Of a stretch of 64,000 nt of DNA, positions 16,364 to 26,526 are shown one piece after another. The position numbers were made by a program, and so were the translations under genes. The notes under the pieces were generated by a model. It searched no databases. It was not told the DNA's origin and was given only the letters and a program-made list of their open reading frames with translations. This DNA comes from Cytophagales bacterium (GTDB lineage Bacteria; Bacteroidota; Bacteroidia; Cytophagales; Thermoflexibacteraceae): assembly GCA_004294445.1 (NCBI GenBank), contig REAZ01000015.1, forward strand, positions 1 to 64,000, written 5' to 3'. Position 1 is the first letter of the stretch, and every line of letters begins with the position of its first letter.

Positions 16364-17644
16364 TTAAATCTTCTCAAAACCTGTGTATTCCCAAATTGCT
16401 TTTGGTAAATTGATACCGTCTGCGGTCTGATTATTTTCTAATAAGGCTGCCAATATTCTCGGCAAAGCCAAAGCACTGCCGTTTAGTGTATGTAAAAGTT
16501 GCATTTTTCCGCTTTCGTCTTTGTAGCGTAGCTTGAGGCGATTAGTTTGGAAAGTTTCAAAATTACTCACCGAACTTACCTCCAACCATCTTTTTTGGGC
16601 GGCAGAATATACTTCGAAGTCATAGCAAAGTGCTGCACCAAAGCTAATATCCCCACCGCAAAGGCGAAGAATACGAAAAGGCAATTCCAATTTTTCTAAC
16701 AAAGATGCTACATAGTCGCACATGATTTTGTGTGTGTTGTAGGAATCTTCAGCTTTGGTAATTTGCACAATTTCCACTTTATCAAACTGATGCAATCGGT
16801 TCAGCCCCCTGACATGCGCCCCCCAAGAGCCAGCTTCTCGGCGGAAACAAGGTGTAAAACCTACATTTTTGATAGGCAATTCGTCTGCCTTCAGAATGAC
16901 ATCGCGGTATAGGTTAGTGATAGGCACTTCGGCAGTAGGAATGAGGTAAAGCCCGTCAGCCTGAATAAAGTACATTTGTCCCTCTTTGTCAGGGAGTTGC
17001 CCTGTTCCGTAGCCCGATGCCTCATTGACCACTATGGGCGGCTGCATTTCGGTATAGCCCGCTTTGCTTGCTTCGTCAAGAAAGAAATTAACCAATGCTC
17101 GCTGCAATCTTGCTCCTTTTCCTTTGTAAACGGGAAAACCTGCCCCCGCTATTTTGATGCCCAAGTCAAAGTCTATGATGTCATATTTTTTGATGAGTTC
17201 CCACTGCGGCAGGGCATCTGCACTCATTTCAGGCAATTTTTTAGCACGCTCCGACTCAAAAACTACCTCATTGTCTTCGGGAGTTCTGCCTTCGGGGACG
17301 CTTTCGTGCGGTAGGTTAGGGATTTGGTAGAGCAATTCAGTCATTTTTGTTTCGTACTCAGCAAGGGAGTTCATGAGGTCTTTTGATTTTCCTTTTAGCT
17401 CCAGCGTTTCCAATTTGATAGCCTCTGCCTCCTCTTTTTTTCCTGCCTTCATCAAATTGCCTACCTCTTTGGAAATAGCATTTGCCTTTGCCAACGTGCC
17501 ATCGAGCAGCGATTGGGTCTCGCGGCGTTTGCTGTCTATAGCTAATAAGTCCTCAATTATTTGTTCGGGATTTTTAAATAATTTTTTCTTTAAACCCTTG
17601 ATAGTAAGTTCTTTATTTTCTCTGATAAATGAAAGCTGCAACAT
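16364..17644 (-). CDS. serS: Seryl-tRNA synthetase
   Basis: A 426-residue class II synthetase that charges tRNA-Ser. Residues about 1-110 are the long helical arm that contacts the tRNA (AISKEVGNLMKAGKKEEAEA). Motif 2 (FRREAGSWGAHVRGLNRLHQF) lies near residues 262-282 and motif 3 (LNGSALALPRILAALLE) near 390-406. The length matches the family. It is preceded by 230 bp of AT-rich sequence shared with the divergent SpoIIE receptor gene. Together with ileS it marks this area as core chromosome. Confidence 0.97.
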   Translation of the reverse strand: MLQLSFIRENKELTIKGLKKKLFKNPEQIIEDLLAIDSKRRETQSLLDGTLAKANAISKEVGNLMKAGKKEEAEAIKLETLELKGKSKDLMNSLAEYETKMTELLYQIPNLPHESVPEGRTPEDNEVVFESERAKKLPEMSADALPQWELIKKYDIIDFDLGIKIAGAGFPVYKGKGARLQRALVNFFLDEASKAGYTEMQPPIVVNEASGYGTGQLPDKEGQMYFIQADGLYLIPTAEVPITNLYRDVILKADELPIKNVGFTPCFRREAGSWGAHVRGLNRLHQFDKVEIVQITKAEDSYNTHKIMCDYVASLLEKLELPFRILRLCGGDISFGAALCYDFEVYSAAQKRWLEVSSVSNFETFQTNRLKLRYKDESGKMQLLHTLNGSALALPRILAALLENNQTADGINLPKAIWEYTGFEKI

Positions 17645-17874
17645 ATTTTAGACGATTAAAATAATTTGAATGTCATTTTGTCTGCAATTTAGTAAAAATG
17701 TGCGTGTAGCGAATGTAAGTAGGCAGTAATTCTTATTAAAAAATTTTGTTTGATGATAATTAGTGTAGGTAATATTTGTTTTTTTGAAGAATATTTTATC
17801 AAATTTGTAGAATAAGCACAGCGAACAACTCACCTATTTTTCCGCCTCATATCAAGAAGTAAATATATAAATTC

Positions 17875-20451
17875 ATGTTCACAAAGATTAAATTTAAACT
17901 ACTTTTTTACTTTTTACTCGTTGGGATAGTTCCCTTCGGTATTGCTATGTATCTGGAATACCAAAATGTAGCAGACACTTTACGCAATCGTTCCTTTGAC
18001 CAACTCACCACAGTACGCGAGGTGAAAAAGAAAAAAATAGAGGAGTATTTTGCCCAAATTAGGCAAGAAATTAGCTTTTTTGCTCAAAGTAGCATTGTAA
18101 TTAATGCCATGAAAGATTTTAAGCCTGCTTTTCATCAGATAAAGCCCGAAGATGTTCCTGCGGGAGCTACTGAAACCCTGAAAACATACTATCAGACTCA
18201 ATTATTTGATAAAATAACTCGCTATGAAGAGGGTAAGCTGCACACTGATTCAGTTTTGCCAACAAACTCCAAAACCGTCTTCCTACAATCGCAGTATCTC
18301 ATAGGCAACAAAAATCCTTTCATAGCTAATCCCTACCATGAAGTTCATGGGCAGTACCACTCCACAATTGCCAACTTTCTGGAAACATATGGCTACTACG
18401 ATATTTTCTTGATAGACGACCAAACGGGGCATATTGTGTATAGCGTTGCCAAAGAAGTGGATTTCGCTACCAGCCTCCTCTCCGATGCCTATTCGAATAC
18501 GAATATTGGGCGGCTTTTCCGCAAAATTAGGTATGGAGGTGTGAAAAGCCAGACTATCATGTGCGATTTTGAAACCTATCTGCCCTCCTATCTCGCTCCT
18601 GCGGCGTTTATTGCCGCTCCTATTTTCGAGGGAGATACCAAAATAGGAACGCTGATATTCCAGATTCCGATTGACCGCATGGATGCCGTAATGACGAGCA
18701 ACAAAGCATGGCGGGAAGAGGGACTTGGGGATACGGGAGAGAGTTATATAGTAGGGAGTGATTATAAGATGCGTACTAATTCAAGGTTTATTATAGAGTC
18801 GCCCGAATCATTTGTAGAACAACTAAAAAGTTTCAATACGGACACCTTGACAAACAAGCTCATAGAGTTTCATAAAACAACTGTACTATTTCAAACTATT
18901 CATACCGAAGCGAGTAGTAAAGCTATTGGCAACAAAAAAGGGACAGAAATCATTAAAGACTATAGGGGCATCGACGCACTAAGCTCTTTCGCACCGCTTC
19001 AAATCGAAGACGTAAACTGGGTAATATTGGCAGAAATAGACGCTGACGAGGCTTTTGAGCCTGTTTATGCCTTTGCCAAGCGTGCCTTGCTTACTGTCTT
19101 GCTTACCAGCTTGCTCATTGCTTGCCTCTCTTTCCTGATAGCTTTTTCTATCTCAAATCCAATCTTAAAGTTAGTGAAGGGTACGCAGGAAATAAGCAAT
19201 GGAAATCTGGAAGTGCGGGTGGAAGTAAGTACCAATGACGAAATAGGTTTGTTGGCAGCGTCTTTTAACCTAACAGCCCTTTCCCTAAAAAAACAGCGTG
19301 AGGACATTTTGGAAAAACAACACGAGATAGAGCAACAAATGGAAGAGATTGAGGCACAGGCAGAAACGCTCAAAGAAGCTAATAACGACATAGCTACGCA
19401 GAACGAGGAAATGAGGCAGAATATGGAAGAGATTGAAGCACAAAGAGATGATATTTTGCAGAAAACAGCCATTCTTGAGCAGCAGAAAGAAGAAATACAG
19501 GTGCAAGCCGAAAATATGCGTACGATTAACGAGGAGTTAGCTACCAGAAATGTAGCTTTAGGGCAACAAAAAGAAGAAATTTCTGCCCAAGCAGAGCAGC
19601 TACAGCAGGCAAACAGTAAGGTGCAGAGCATATTGGACGAACTCAAGGAAAAACAGAAACTCATAGAAAAGAAAAGTTTTGATACGCTGGCAAGCATAAA
19701 CTATGCAAAGCGAATCCAAGATGTTTTGCTACCTTCGCGAGAAATAATAGCAAAGTCTTTGCCCGAAAGTTTTGTATTTTTCCGCCCCAAAGACATCGTA
19801 AGTGGCGATTTTTACTGGTTTGCCGAACAAGACGATAGTGTATTCATTGCGGTTGTGGACTGCACAGGGCATGGCGTACCTGGTGCATTTATGAGCGTGA
19901 TTGGACATAATCTGCTCCACGAAATTATTGTTTCAGAACAAACCTACGCCCCAGACCAAATCCTAAATGAGCTACACAAAGGCGTGAGAGGCATATTGAA
20001 GCAAGATACCACTCAAAACCGAGACGGTATGGAAATAGCTCTTTGCGTGATAGATAAGAAAAAAGGGCTACTCTCTTTTGCGGGAGCAAGAAGCCCGCTC
20101 TATTGCGTACGCAATGATGAGATGCTGGTAATCAGGGGGGACAAATCGCCGATAGGGGGAGTGCAGAAGGAGGAGGAACGCCTATTCCAACAGCATCAAA
20201 TCTCCCTACGCCAAGAAGACGGCAGCCCAACCTCTCCGCAAATGTTTTACTTATTTTCAGATGGCTTCCAAGACCAATTTGGCGGCAGGCATGGCGAAAA
20301 ATACATGAGTAAGCGTTTTCGCAACTTTCTGCACGCCATCAGCTATATGCCCATAGACCTACAATTTAGAAAATTAGAGGAAGAATTGCTGCAATGGCAA
20401 GGGCATGAAGAGCAAACTGATGATGTATTGGTAATAGGTATTCGCTTTTAA
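17875..20451 (+). CDS. Membrane receptor with extracellular sensor, HAMP, coiled coil and SpoIIE-type phosphatase domain
   Basis: An 858-residue signalling protein. The N-terminal helix (about 8-28) and a second helix (about 402-425) bracket an extracytoplasmic region of some 370 residues with a Cache-like order (DTGESYIVGSDYKMR near residues 284-300). A HAMP linker follows (ISNPILKLVKGTQEISNGN), then about 130 residues of Gln/Glu-rich coiled coil containing repeats of the EEIEAQ type. The C-terminal 240 residues are a PP2C-type SpoIIE domain: DIVSGDFYWF, VDCTGHGVPGAFMS, NRDGMEIALCVID and LFSDGFQDQFGG, with the metal-binding Asp residues present. It should dephosphorylate a Ser/Thr-phosphorylated partner in response to an external signal. 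No partner gene is adjacent. Two paralogues lie at 23624 and 57462. Confidence 0.88.
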   Translation: MFTKIKFKLLFYFLLVGIVPFGIAMYLEYQNVADTLRNRSFDQLTTVREVKKKKIEEYFAQIRQEISFFAQSSIVINAMKDFKPAFHQIKPEDVPAGATETLKTYYQTQLFDKITRYEEGKLHTDSVLPTNSKTVFLQSQYLIGNKNPFIANPYHEVHGQYHSTIANFLETYGYYDIFLIDDQTGHIVYSVAKEVDFATSLLSDAYSNTNIGRLFRKIRYGGVKSQTIMCDFETYLPSYLAPAAFIAAPIFEGDTKIGTLIFQIPIDRMDAVMTSNKAWREEGLGDTGESYIVGSDYKMRTNSRFIIESPESFVEQLKSFNTDTLTNKLIEFHKTTVLFQTIHTEASSKAIGNKKGTEIIKDYRGIDALSSFAPLQIEDVNWVILAEIDADEAFEPVYAFAKRALLTVLLTSLLIACLSFLIAFSISNPILKLVKGTQEISNGNLEVRVEVSTNDEIGLLAASFNLTALSLKKQREDILEKQHEIEQQMEEIEAQAETLKEANNDIATQNEEMRQNMEEIEAQRDDILQKTAILEQQKEEIQVQAENMRTINEELATRNVALGQQKEEISAQAEQLQQANSKVQSILDELKEKQKLIEKKSFDTLASINYAKRIQDVLLPSREIIAKSLPESFVFFRPKDIVSGDFYWFAEQDDSVFIAVVDCTGHGVPGAFMSVIGHNLLHEIIVSEQTYAPDQILNELHKGVRGILKQDTTQNRDGMEIALCVIDKKKGLLSFAGARSPLYCVRNDEMLVIRGDKSPIGGVQKEEERLFQQHQISLRQEDGSPTSPQMFYLFSDGFQDQFGGRHGEKYMSKRFRNFLHAISYMPIDLQFRKLEEELLQWQGHEEQTDDVLVIGIRF

Positions 20452-20546
20452 TAACTATTTCTGGCGTAGTGCAGGTCTTATTTCAGATAAAATAAAAAAA
20501 CAGAAAAAAAGTAGGCAATATATTTCACTTAATCTTTATATATCTA

Positions 20547-20554
20547 TATATTTG
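20547..20554 (+). promoter_or_regulatory. -7 promoter element of the kelch-like gene
   Basis: TATATTTG fits TAnnTTTG and ends 18 bp before the ATG at 20573. It lies in the 121-bp gap after the SpoIIE receptor, suggesting that the kelch-like and flavoprotein genes have their own promoter. The -33 box is weak. Confidence 0.45.
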
Positions 20555-20572
20555 GACAAAAACTGTTAGGAT

Positions 20573-21928
20573 ATGAAAAGATTGTTGATGTCTGGTTGTT
20601 CACTATTTTTGTTTCTATTACTATCTAACTTTCACACCTCCCGAAACGCTCTACAGGCGCAACGCCCTCGCTACGCTATCTCATTAAAAGTAAGCCAATT
20701 AAATTTCAAAGACCACCCGTTGTTACAGTCGTCTGCTTTTGCCAGCAGCAAAAACCAATGGTTATTAATAGGAGGCAGAACAGAGGGATTTCATGGACTT
20801 ACCTCTCCCAGCACAGTATTTTCTACGGATAATGCGAACCAATTTTTATGGGTGCTGGACAGCAAAACGCAGCAAACATGGAAATTACCCATCGACAAAA
20901 AATTGCCCTATGCAGCCCAGCTATCCGCATCGAGTAGTGAATATTTCCAAGAAGGAGATATACTCTACATAGTAGGTGGCTACGGCGGATTCACGCAGGA
21001 GAGCAAACAAGCCAACTATACATTCCCGCAAATGCTCGTTTTTAGGGTATCCGCACTCATTGAGGCTATCAAGCAAGGAGGGAATATCAATAATGCACTT
21101 CTCTATAGCATAGAAAGTCCTTTTTTGCAGGTTTCTGGCGGAGAACTTACCAAGATACAAGATTCTTTTTACTTAGTATTTGGGCATAACTATACCAGTA
21201 CCTACGAGGCAGGCAGAAATGGCATCTATACGGAGGCGATTCGCAAGTTTAGTATCAAGGACAACAAACTCGCAGACACACTTTCCTATACGGACAACGC
21301 CGCACCATCGAGATACCACAGGCGAGATTTCACCCTCGCCCCAATAATGGCAGATAACACTATAGGGCTGTGCGTACTCGGCGGAGTATTTACCAATACA
21401 GATGACGGCTGGACGCACCCTGTCTATCTGACCGCTAAAAAAAACGAGGAGAAAGTATGGTTAGACGCTAAATTCAGCCAAACTACCAATCAGTACACCT
21501 GTGCCTCTTTTACGATTTACGATAAAAAAAACAAAGAGAACTGCATGGTACTCATGGGCGGAATCGGACAAAACCAATACAATGCCCAAACAAAAAAGTG
21601 GGAAAATGGTGATAAAGGGGCAAAACTGCCTTTTGTAAAATCTATAAGCCAGATTTACTTTGCCAAAGGCAATACGAGCGAGTTCGTACAAATACCTAAC
21701 GAATACGCTGAAATGCCTGATTTTTTGGGAGCAAATGCACTCTTTATCCCTGATGAAAAGATGCTATACAATCAAAAATTTATAGATGCAGGCAAATTAA
21801 AGCAGCAAGATACATTCGTTGGCTATCTGTACGGAGGCATCAAAGCAACTGCGGCTACCTCAAGCACCTTCAGCCCAACAATGGTCAATAATAAATTGTA
21901 TGAAGTATTTGTAAAAAAAATAAAATAA
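20573..21928 (+). CDS. Secreted kelch-like beta-propeller protein, hypothetical
   Basis: A 451-residue protein with a Sec signal peptide (residues about 1-28, hydrophobic core LFLFLLLSNF). Several segments look like propeller blades: WLLIGGRTEGFHG, ILYIVGGYGGFT, SFYLVFGHNYT, GLCVLGGVFTN, CMVLMGGIGQNQYN and FVGYLYGGIK. The recurrent [IVL]xGG with spacing of roughly 60 residues resembles kelch repeats, though the match is loose. No catalytic motif is recognised. It is followed after 21 bp by the BBE-like flavoprotein gene, so the two are probably one operon. A role as a binding partner or scaffold outside the cytoplasm is possible. Confidence 0.6.
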   Translation: MKRLLMSGCSLFLFLLLSNFHTSRNALQAQRPRYAISLKVSQLNFKDHPLLQSSAFASSKNQWLLIGGRTEGFHGLTSPSTVFSTDNANQFLWVLDSKTQQTWKLPIDKKLPYAAQLSASSSEYFQEGDILYIVGGYGGFTQESKQANYTFPQMLVFRVSALIEAIKQGGNINNALLYSIESPFLQVSGGELTKIQDSFYLVFGHNYTSTYEAGRNGIYTEAIRKFSIKDNKLADTLSYTDNAAPSRYHRRDFTLAPIMADNTIGLCVLGGVFTNTDDGWTHPVYLTAKKNEEKVWLDAKFSQTTNQYTCASFTIYDKKNKENCMVLMGGIGQNQYNAQTKKWENGDKGAKLPFVKSISQIYFAKGNTSEFVQIPNEYAEMPDFLGANALFIPDEKMLYNQKFIDAGKLKQQDTFVGYLYGGIKATAATSSTFSPTMVNNKLYEVFVKKIK

Positions 21929-21949
21929 CAAAAAGTAAAGTACAGCATC

Positions 21950-23491
21950 ATGGCAAGAAACCATTACAGCACCGCTACCTTCAGGGCAAATAAAATACAA
22001 GTGCTTGCAGAAGCACTACAAGAAAAAGAAGCACACCATACCATCTCTAATGATACAATCATTGGTTTTGCCAAAACTATTCAGGGCAGGGTAGTCATAC
22101 CAACAAATCCCGAATACAACAAAGACAGGCAATGTTTTAATCCTGCATTTCAGGCATTCCCCATGCTGATAGTCTATTGCGTCTGTTTCGAAGATGTACG
22201 ACTGTCTTTAGCTTTTGCACAGCAGTACAACCTCTGGACAGTATCGCGGTCGGGAGGGCATAGCTTGGCGGGTTATTCGATTTGTGACGGAGGAATGATT
22301 TTAGATACAAGCGGGCTGAACAACGTTTATGTGAATCCTATACAAAAATTTGCAGTAGTCGGTGCGGGCGTTAATTTTGGAAAATTCAACATGATACTCA
22401 ATGACTACAAGCTGCACACACCCGGCGGCGGCTGCCCCACAGTTTGCGTAGCAGGATATATGCAAGGCGGCGGCTATGGCTTCACCTCAAGAGAGTTCGG
22501 CATCAACTGCGATAATGTTTTGGCGTTTACGATGATGCTTGCAGGTGGGAAAATAGTAGTAGCCAACGAACATCAGAACAAAGATTTGTTTTGGGCAGTC
22601 AGAGGCGGTACGGGCAATAATTTTGGAGTACTCTTAGACATTACCTACCAGCTTTACGATTTGTACGAAGTTTCGGGGTATAGTATTCGGTGGTGCATAG
22701 AAGAACAGACGGAATCGGCAGCCCAAGCCGCCTACCTCATTCAAAGGCACTATACTAAAAACGGAGTTTCAAAAAAATTAGGGCAACAAACAGTATTAGG
22801 CACAGATACTGACGGAAAGAAATATTTGGAAATGCAGGTGATATGGCACGGAACCAATGAAGAAGGAAAGGCTATTTTAGCTCCTCTTTTGGCTCTGCCC
22901 GATGCAGAGCTAAGTGCTAATATGAGAGGCACTTATTTTGAAATTAATGAAGGGCTATTGGAAAATATACCAAATGTGCCTATGGGGGTAAAAGCATTAA
23001 GCGAATCGGGCTATATAGCCCGACAGCTCGAAGTGAGCGATTGGAAAAATATCATAGATTTTTACAAAACCTGCCCCAATACCTACACTACCGTAGATAT
23101 GGAGGGCTATGGTGGGGCTATCAATGAGAAAATAGCAGGCAGCAATGCTTTTATTCACAGAGATGTCTATATGGATTTTTTCTGTGATGTATTCTGGACT
23201 GACGACCAAGACAGAGAAACCAATGAAAAATGGTTAGATAGTTTTATGGACTTTATGCAACCCTATTTTAACTCACATTCCTATCAGAACTACCCTAACA
23301 GAAGGCAAATTAACTACCGTTGGGCATACTGGGGAGATTATTTCAATACCTTGCTATTTGTGAAGCAGAAATATGACCCTGCTAACTTTTTCCATTACCA
23401 GCAGAGCATTTCGCCCTACCCAACGGAAGAAGGGATTACGGTGTCTGAAAAGCCTTCTTTGTTTGCAGACAAAGAAATTATATATCAATGA
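21950..23491 (+). CDS. FAD-linked oxidoreductase of the berberine-bridge-enzyme-like type
   Basis: A 513-residue flavoprotein. The PCMH-type FAD-binding domain covers about residues 60-245, with SRSGGHSLAGYS (His near residue 103), GGGCPTVCVAGYMQGGGYG (Cys near 163) and WAVRGGTGNNFGV. In the BBE/GOOX group the His and this Cys bind FAD bicovalently, so the same is predicted here. The C-terminus (YRWAYWGDYFNTLLFVKQKYDP) matches the BBE domain. Such enzymes oxidise alcohols, sugars or amine-containing compounds with oxygen. No signal peptide is visible. It probably shares a transcript with the upstream kelch-like gene. A VioB-like gene lies 3 kb downstream, raising the possibility of a small-molecule pathway. 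The substrate is unknown. Confidence 0.82.
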   Translation: MARNHYSTATFRANKIQVLAEALQEKEAHHTISNDTIIGFAKTIQGRVVIPTNPEYNKDRQCFNPAFQAFPMLIVYCVCFEDVRLSLAFAQQYNLWTVSRSGGHSLAGYSICDGGMILDTSGLNNVYVNPIQKFAVVGAGVNFGKFNMILNDYKLHTPGGGCPTVCVAGYMQGGGYGFTSREFGINCDNVLAFTMMLAGGKIVVANEHQNKDLFWAVRGGTGNNFGVLLDITYQLYDLYEVSGYSIRWCIEEQTESAAQAAYLIQRHYTKNGVSKKLGQQTVLGTDTDGKKYLEMQVIWHGTNEEGKAILAPLLALPDAELSANMRGTYFEINEGLLENIPNVPMGVKALSESGYIARQLEVSDWKNIIDFYKTCPNTYTTVDMEGYGGAINEKIAGSNAFIHRDVYMDFFCDVFWTDDQDRETNEKWLDSFMDFMQPYFNSHSYQNYPNRRQINYRWAYWGDYFNTLLFVKQKYDPANFFHYQQSISPYPTEEGITVSEKPSLFADKEIIYQ

Positions 23492-23623
23492 AATTTAGGA
23501 ATTTAGCCCAAGCTCTTTGAGCAAAGTATTAGCAGTAATTAAAAGTGTAGTTGCAACATTTTTTCTGAGCGGCAATGATGCAATAAATTAAAATCTATTT
23601 TTTTATATAAATATTTAGTCTTT

Positions 23624-25816
23624 ATGGTTCCTAACAAACTTTTGCTTTTTATTTTTATAACTTTCTTCATAGCATTGAGCCAGCGTGCCTTATCTCAGGT
23701 AATAACCCTTACGAGTACCAATAAATCGGTCTTGGCGGGTAAATATTTCGATATATATCAGGATAGCACCAACCTACTCACTGCTGCTCAAATTTCAAGC
23801 GATGAGTACACTAATAAGTTTAGCAAGTCAAACCGTTCAATTCCTACTTTTCCTGTTACCTCCGCAACAGTTTGGGTGAAAGTGCAAGTTGAAAACAAGG
23901 CAGAAGAACCAGCTTTTCTATCTGTAGAAAATGCGTTTATAGACACAGTAGCCCTCTACAAATTCAATAATGGTGCTTGGGAAGCTATAAAAACGGGTTT
24001 CCTACCAGCTTTTGGGAGTAGGCAGATTCATAAGAACAATTACTTATTCCCCTTAGGGCAAACACAAGGCATCCAGACCTACTACCTCAAGTGCCGAACG
24101 GCATCGCCTATGTTTATCCCTATGTACATCAGTGCGGTAAAGCCACTGATAGAACGAACACATCAGACAGATTTGTTTTTTGGTATATACATAGGAATCA
24201 TAATTTTTGCCATTCTTTACAACGCTTTTGTTTTCTTTACCGTTCGCGAGTTGTACTATCTTTATTACATCATAGGCACTTTTTTTATCGCCGTGTTTTA
24301 TCTTACCTTAGAGGGCTATGCCTACGAATGGCTCTGGCAGGAAGGCATTAATTTTAACTACTATGCCCCCATTATTGTCGGGATTTCCAACATAGCTATC
24401 CTCATTTTTACAATCAACTTTTTGAAACTAAAAGAAAATTTTCGAAAAATCTACATCACCCATTTGGTTTTGTTATGTTTTTTCGGATTAAATGTCTTTA
24501 TAAATATTTTTGTGTCGCGCCCATTGTCCGACCTGATAGCCCAACTTTTAAGCCTGATTCTTTGCCTGCTGCTCCTTTCTGCGAGTATTTATGTATATTT
24601 CAAAGGAGTAAAAATTGCCCGCTTCTATTTTTTGGCTTGGGGGCAGTTCCTCATCCTTACTATCGTTCTCATTGTCCAGCTCAATACAGAGGTTTCCCCA
24701 AGCATCTGGATTGCCAAATCCCATATCATAGGGTCAGCTTTGGAAACAATCTTGCTTTCCTTAGCATTAGCAGACAGAATAAATATGCTTAAAAAACAAA
24801 ATGAGGAAAATCAAAAACAAATCATCGAGCAGCTGCAGGAGAATCAGGTATTACAAACCAAAGTAAACCGAGAACTCGAAGAGAAAGTAGCCGAACGCAC
24901 ACAGGAAATCAAAGACGCACTATTACTCATTCAGGAAAAAAATGAGGAACTGACCATATACAACGAGGAAATAAGCCAACAAACCGAAGAAATACAAGCG
25001 CAAAGAGATGCCATAGAGGAGTCAAGGAAGGTTTTGGAAGATAGAAATAGAAACATTACAAGCTCCATTAACTATGCACTTCGTATTCAAAAAGCTATTC
25101 TTCCTTCAAAGGGAAAGTTAGACGGACTGTTTGGCGAGGGAAACTACTTTATTCTGTACAAGCCAAGAGATATTGTAAGTGGAGATTTTTATTTTTCCGA
25201 GATAATTGACGGCAAAGAAGTGATAGTTGCGGCAGACTGTACGGGGCATGGTGTGCCAGGTGCGTTTATGAGTATCGTAGGCATGAATGTACTGGAGGAG
25301 TTGGTAAAGTTCGAGCGAATCACATCTCCTGACCTCATTCTCAATAGGTTGCACCTAAGAATCAGAGAGTTTCTCAACCAGCAGGATACCAACAACAGTG
25401 ATGGTATGGATATTTCGGTATGCACCATAGATAGGAAGGCAAAGCAAGTGGAATACGCAGGAGCTAAAAACCACCTTTACTATATACAAGACGGTGCTTT
25501 GCAAGTGGTAAAGGCAGATAAAATGACCATAGGCGGGAAACAGGAAGAAAATGAGCGCATCTTTACGAAACAGACCATAGCCATCACCTCCGAAACTATC
25601 TTATATTTGTTTTCCGATGGTTTCCAAGACCAATTTGGCGGGGTAGAAGGCAGGAAATTTATGACAAACAGATTCAAAGAACTCCTATTTGAGAACTATC
25701 AGAAAAGTTTGCAAGCCCAGCAGCAAGTTTTGGCTACAACTATTGAAAATTGGATAGGATTCAGAAACAATCAGACTGACGATATAATGGTTATTGGTGT
25801 GAAAATTACTACTTAA
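23624..25816 (+). CDS. 7TMR-DISM receptor with SpoIIE-type phosphatase domain
   Basis: A 730-residue protein. A signal peptide (about 1-25) is followed by an extracytoplasmic domain (about 40-175) of the 7TMR-DISMED2 type (TVWVKVQVENKAEEPAFLSVEN). Seven hydrophobic helices follow (about 185-390, starting FGIYIGIIIFAILYNAFVFF). A coiled coil (about 390-485, with EEISQQTEEIQAQRDAIEES) leads to a C-terminal SpoIIE/PP2C domain with DIVSGDFYF, ADCTGHGVPGAFMS, DGMDISVCTID and LFSDGFQDQFGG. The domain closely resembles those at 17875 and 57462. It is likely to sense a carbohydrate or other ligand and control a phosphorylated partner. The VTT gene follows after 4 bp. Confidence 0.88.
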   Translation: MVPNKLLLFIFITFFIALSQRALSQVITLTSTNKSVLAGKYFDIYQDSTNLLTAAQISSDEYTNKFSKSNRSIPTFPVTSATVWVKVQVENKAEEPAFLSVENAFIDTVALYKFNNGAWEAIKTGFLPAFGSRQIHKNNYLFPLGQTQGIQTYYLKCRTASPMFIPMYISAVKPLIERTHQTDLFFGIYIGIIIFAILYNAFVFFTVRELYYLYYIIGTFFIAVFYLTLEGYAYEWLWQEGINFNYYAPIIVGISNIAILIFTINFLKLKENFRKIYITHLVLLCFFGLNVFINIFVSRPLSDLIAQLLSLILCLLLLSASIYVYFKGVKIARFYFLAWGQFLILTIVLIVQLNTEVSPSIWIAKSHIIGSALETILLSLALADRINMLKKQNEENQKQIIEQLQENQVLQTKVNRELEEKVAERTQEIKDALLLIQEKNEELTIYNEEISQQTEEIQAQRDAIEESRKVLEDRNRNITSSINYALRIQKAILPSKGKLDGLFGEGNYFILYKPRDIVSGDFYFSEIIDGKEVIVAADCTGHGVPGAFMSIVGMNVLEELVKFERITSPDLILNRLHLRIREFLNQQDTNNSDGMDISVCTIDRKAKQVEYAGAKNHLYYIQDGALQVVKADKMTIGGKQEENERIFTKQTIAITSETILYLFSDGFQDQFGGVEGRKFMTNRFKELLFENYQKSLQAQQQVLATTIENWIGFRNNQTDDIMVIGVKITT

Positions 25817-25820
25817 TGCT

Positions 25821-26453
25821 ATGAAAAAATATTTTATCGTATTTTCAATAGTAATCGTATTTTTTTTGACGCTCTTTGCAATAATTTCTCTTTTAGATAT
25901 TCCTTTTCTGGAAAACCCTATTGCAAATAATTATAATACGTATTTCAAAGCCTTCATAAGCGTAAGTTTATTGGCTTCGGACATCGTCATACCCGTTCCG
26001 AGTAGCCTCCTGATGATAAGCAACGGGTCTGTATTTGGCTTAGTATTGGGTTCGCTGCTATCCATCTTCGGGAGCGTCATGGCTTCTATGATAGGGTTCT
26101 ATTTGGGCAGAAAAGGAGAGCGTTACCTACTGCGGTGGACAAGCGAAAGCGAGAGATTACAAGGCAATAAAATGATAGAAAAGTGGGGCGTATTCGCCGT
26201 CATGTTGTCCAGACCTATTCCCTTGCTTGCCGAATCTGTGAGCATTATGGCGGGCGTAAGTCCGAGAATTTCTGCAAGCAAAATGTTATTTATATCTTTT
26301 GTAGGTATCGCTCCTTGCTCCGTGCTCTATGCTATGGTAGGAGCTTACGCAATGGCAGAGGGCTATACCTACCTTAGTTTTATTATCGTTATACTGATTG
26401 TGGCAGCTATGTGGCTCTTGGGGAATATGGTTAAAAGTAAGCCATCATCATAG
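25821..26453 (+). CDS. VTT-domain (TVP38/DedA-like) membrane protein
   Basis: A 210-residue integral membrane protein with about five hydrophobic helices. The central region has the family landmarks: a Pro-rich re-entrant stretch (SDIVIPVPSSLLMISNGSVFG), a glycine-rich helix (GSLLSIFGSVMASMIGFYLGRKGER) and SRPIPLLAESVSIMAGVS, in which the R-P pair is conserved. VTT/DedA proteins move lipids or other amphiphiles across the membrane and some support membrane potential. The start lies 4 bp after the SpoIIE receptor stop, so the two are co-transcribed. Confidence 0.85.
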   Translation: MKKYFIVFSIVIVFFLTLFAIISLLDIPFLENPIANNYNTYFKAFISVSLLASDIVIPVPSSLLMISNGSVFGLVLGSLLSIFGSVMASMIGFYLGRKGERYLLRWTSESERLQGNKMIEKWGVFAVMLSRPIPLLAESVSIMAGVSPRISASKMLFISFVGIAPCSVLYAMVGAYAMAEGYTYLSFIIVILIVAAMWLLGNMVKSKPSS

Positions 26454-26526
26454 CAATTTTCTGCCCAGTCGTTATGGCATTGTCTGATACCCAATAATAT
26501 TTTTTAACTATAAAATAAGAAGAAGT

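Noticed and set aside
19065-19697. A 210-codon Ser/Cys-rich ORF antisense to the first SpoIIE receptor
   Set aside because: It mirrors the Gln/Glu coiled-coil codons of the real gene.
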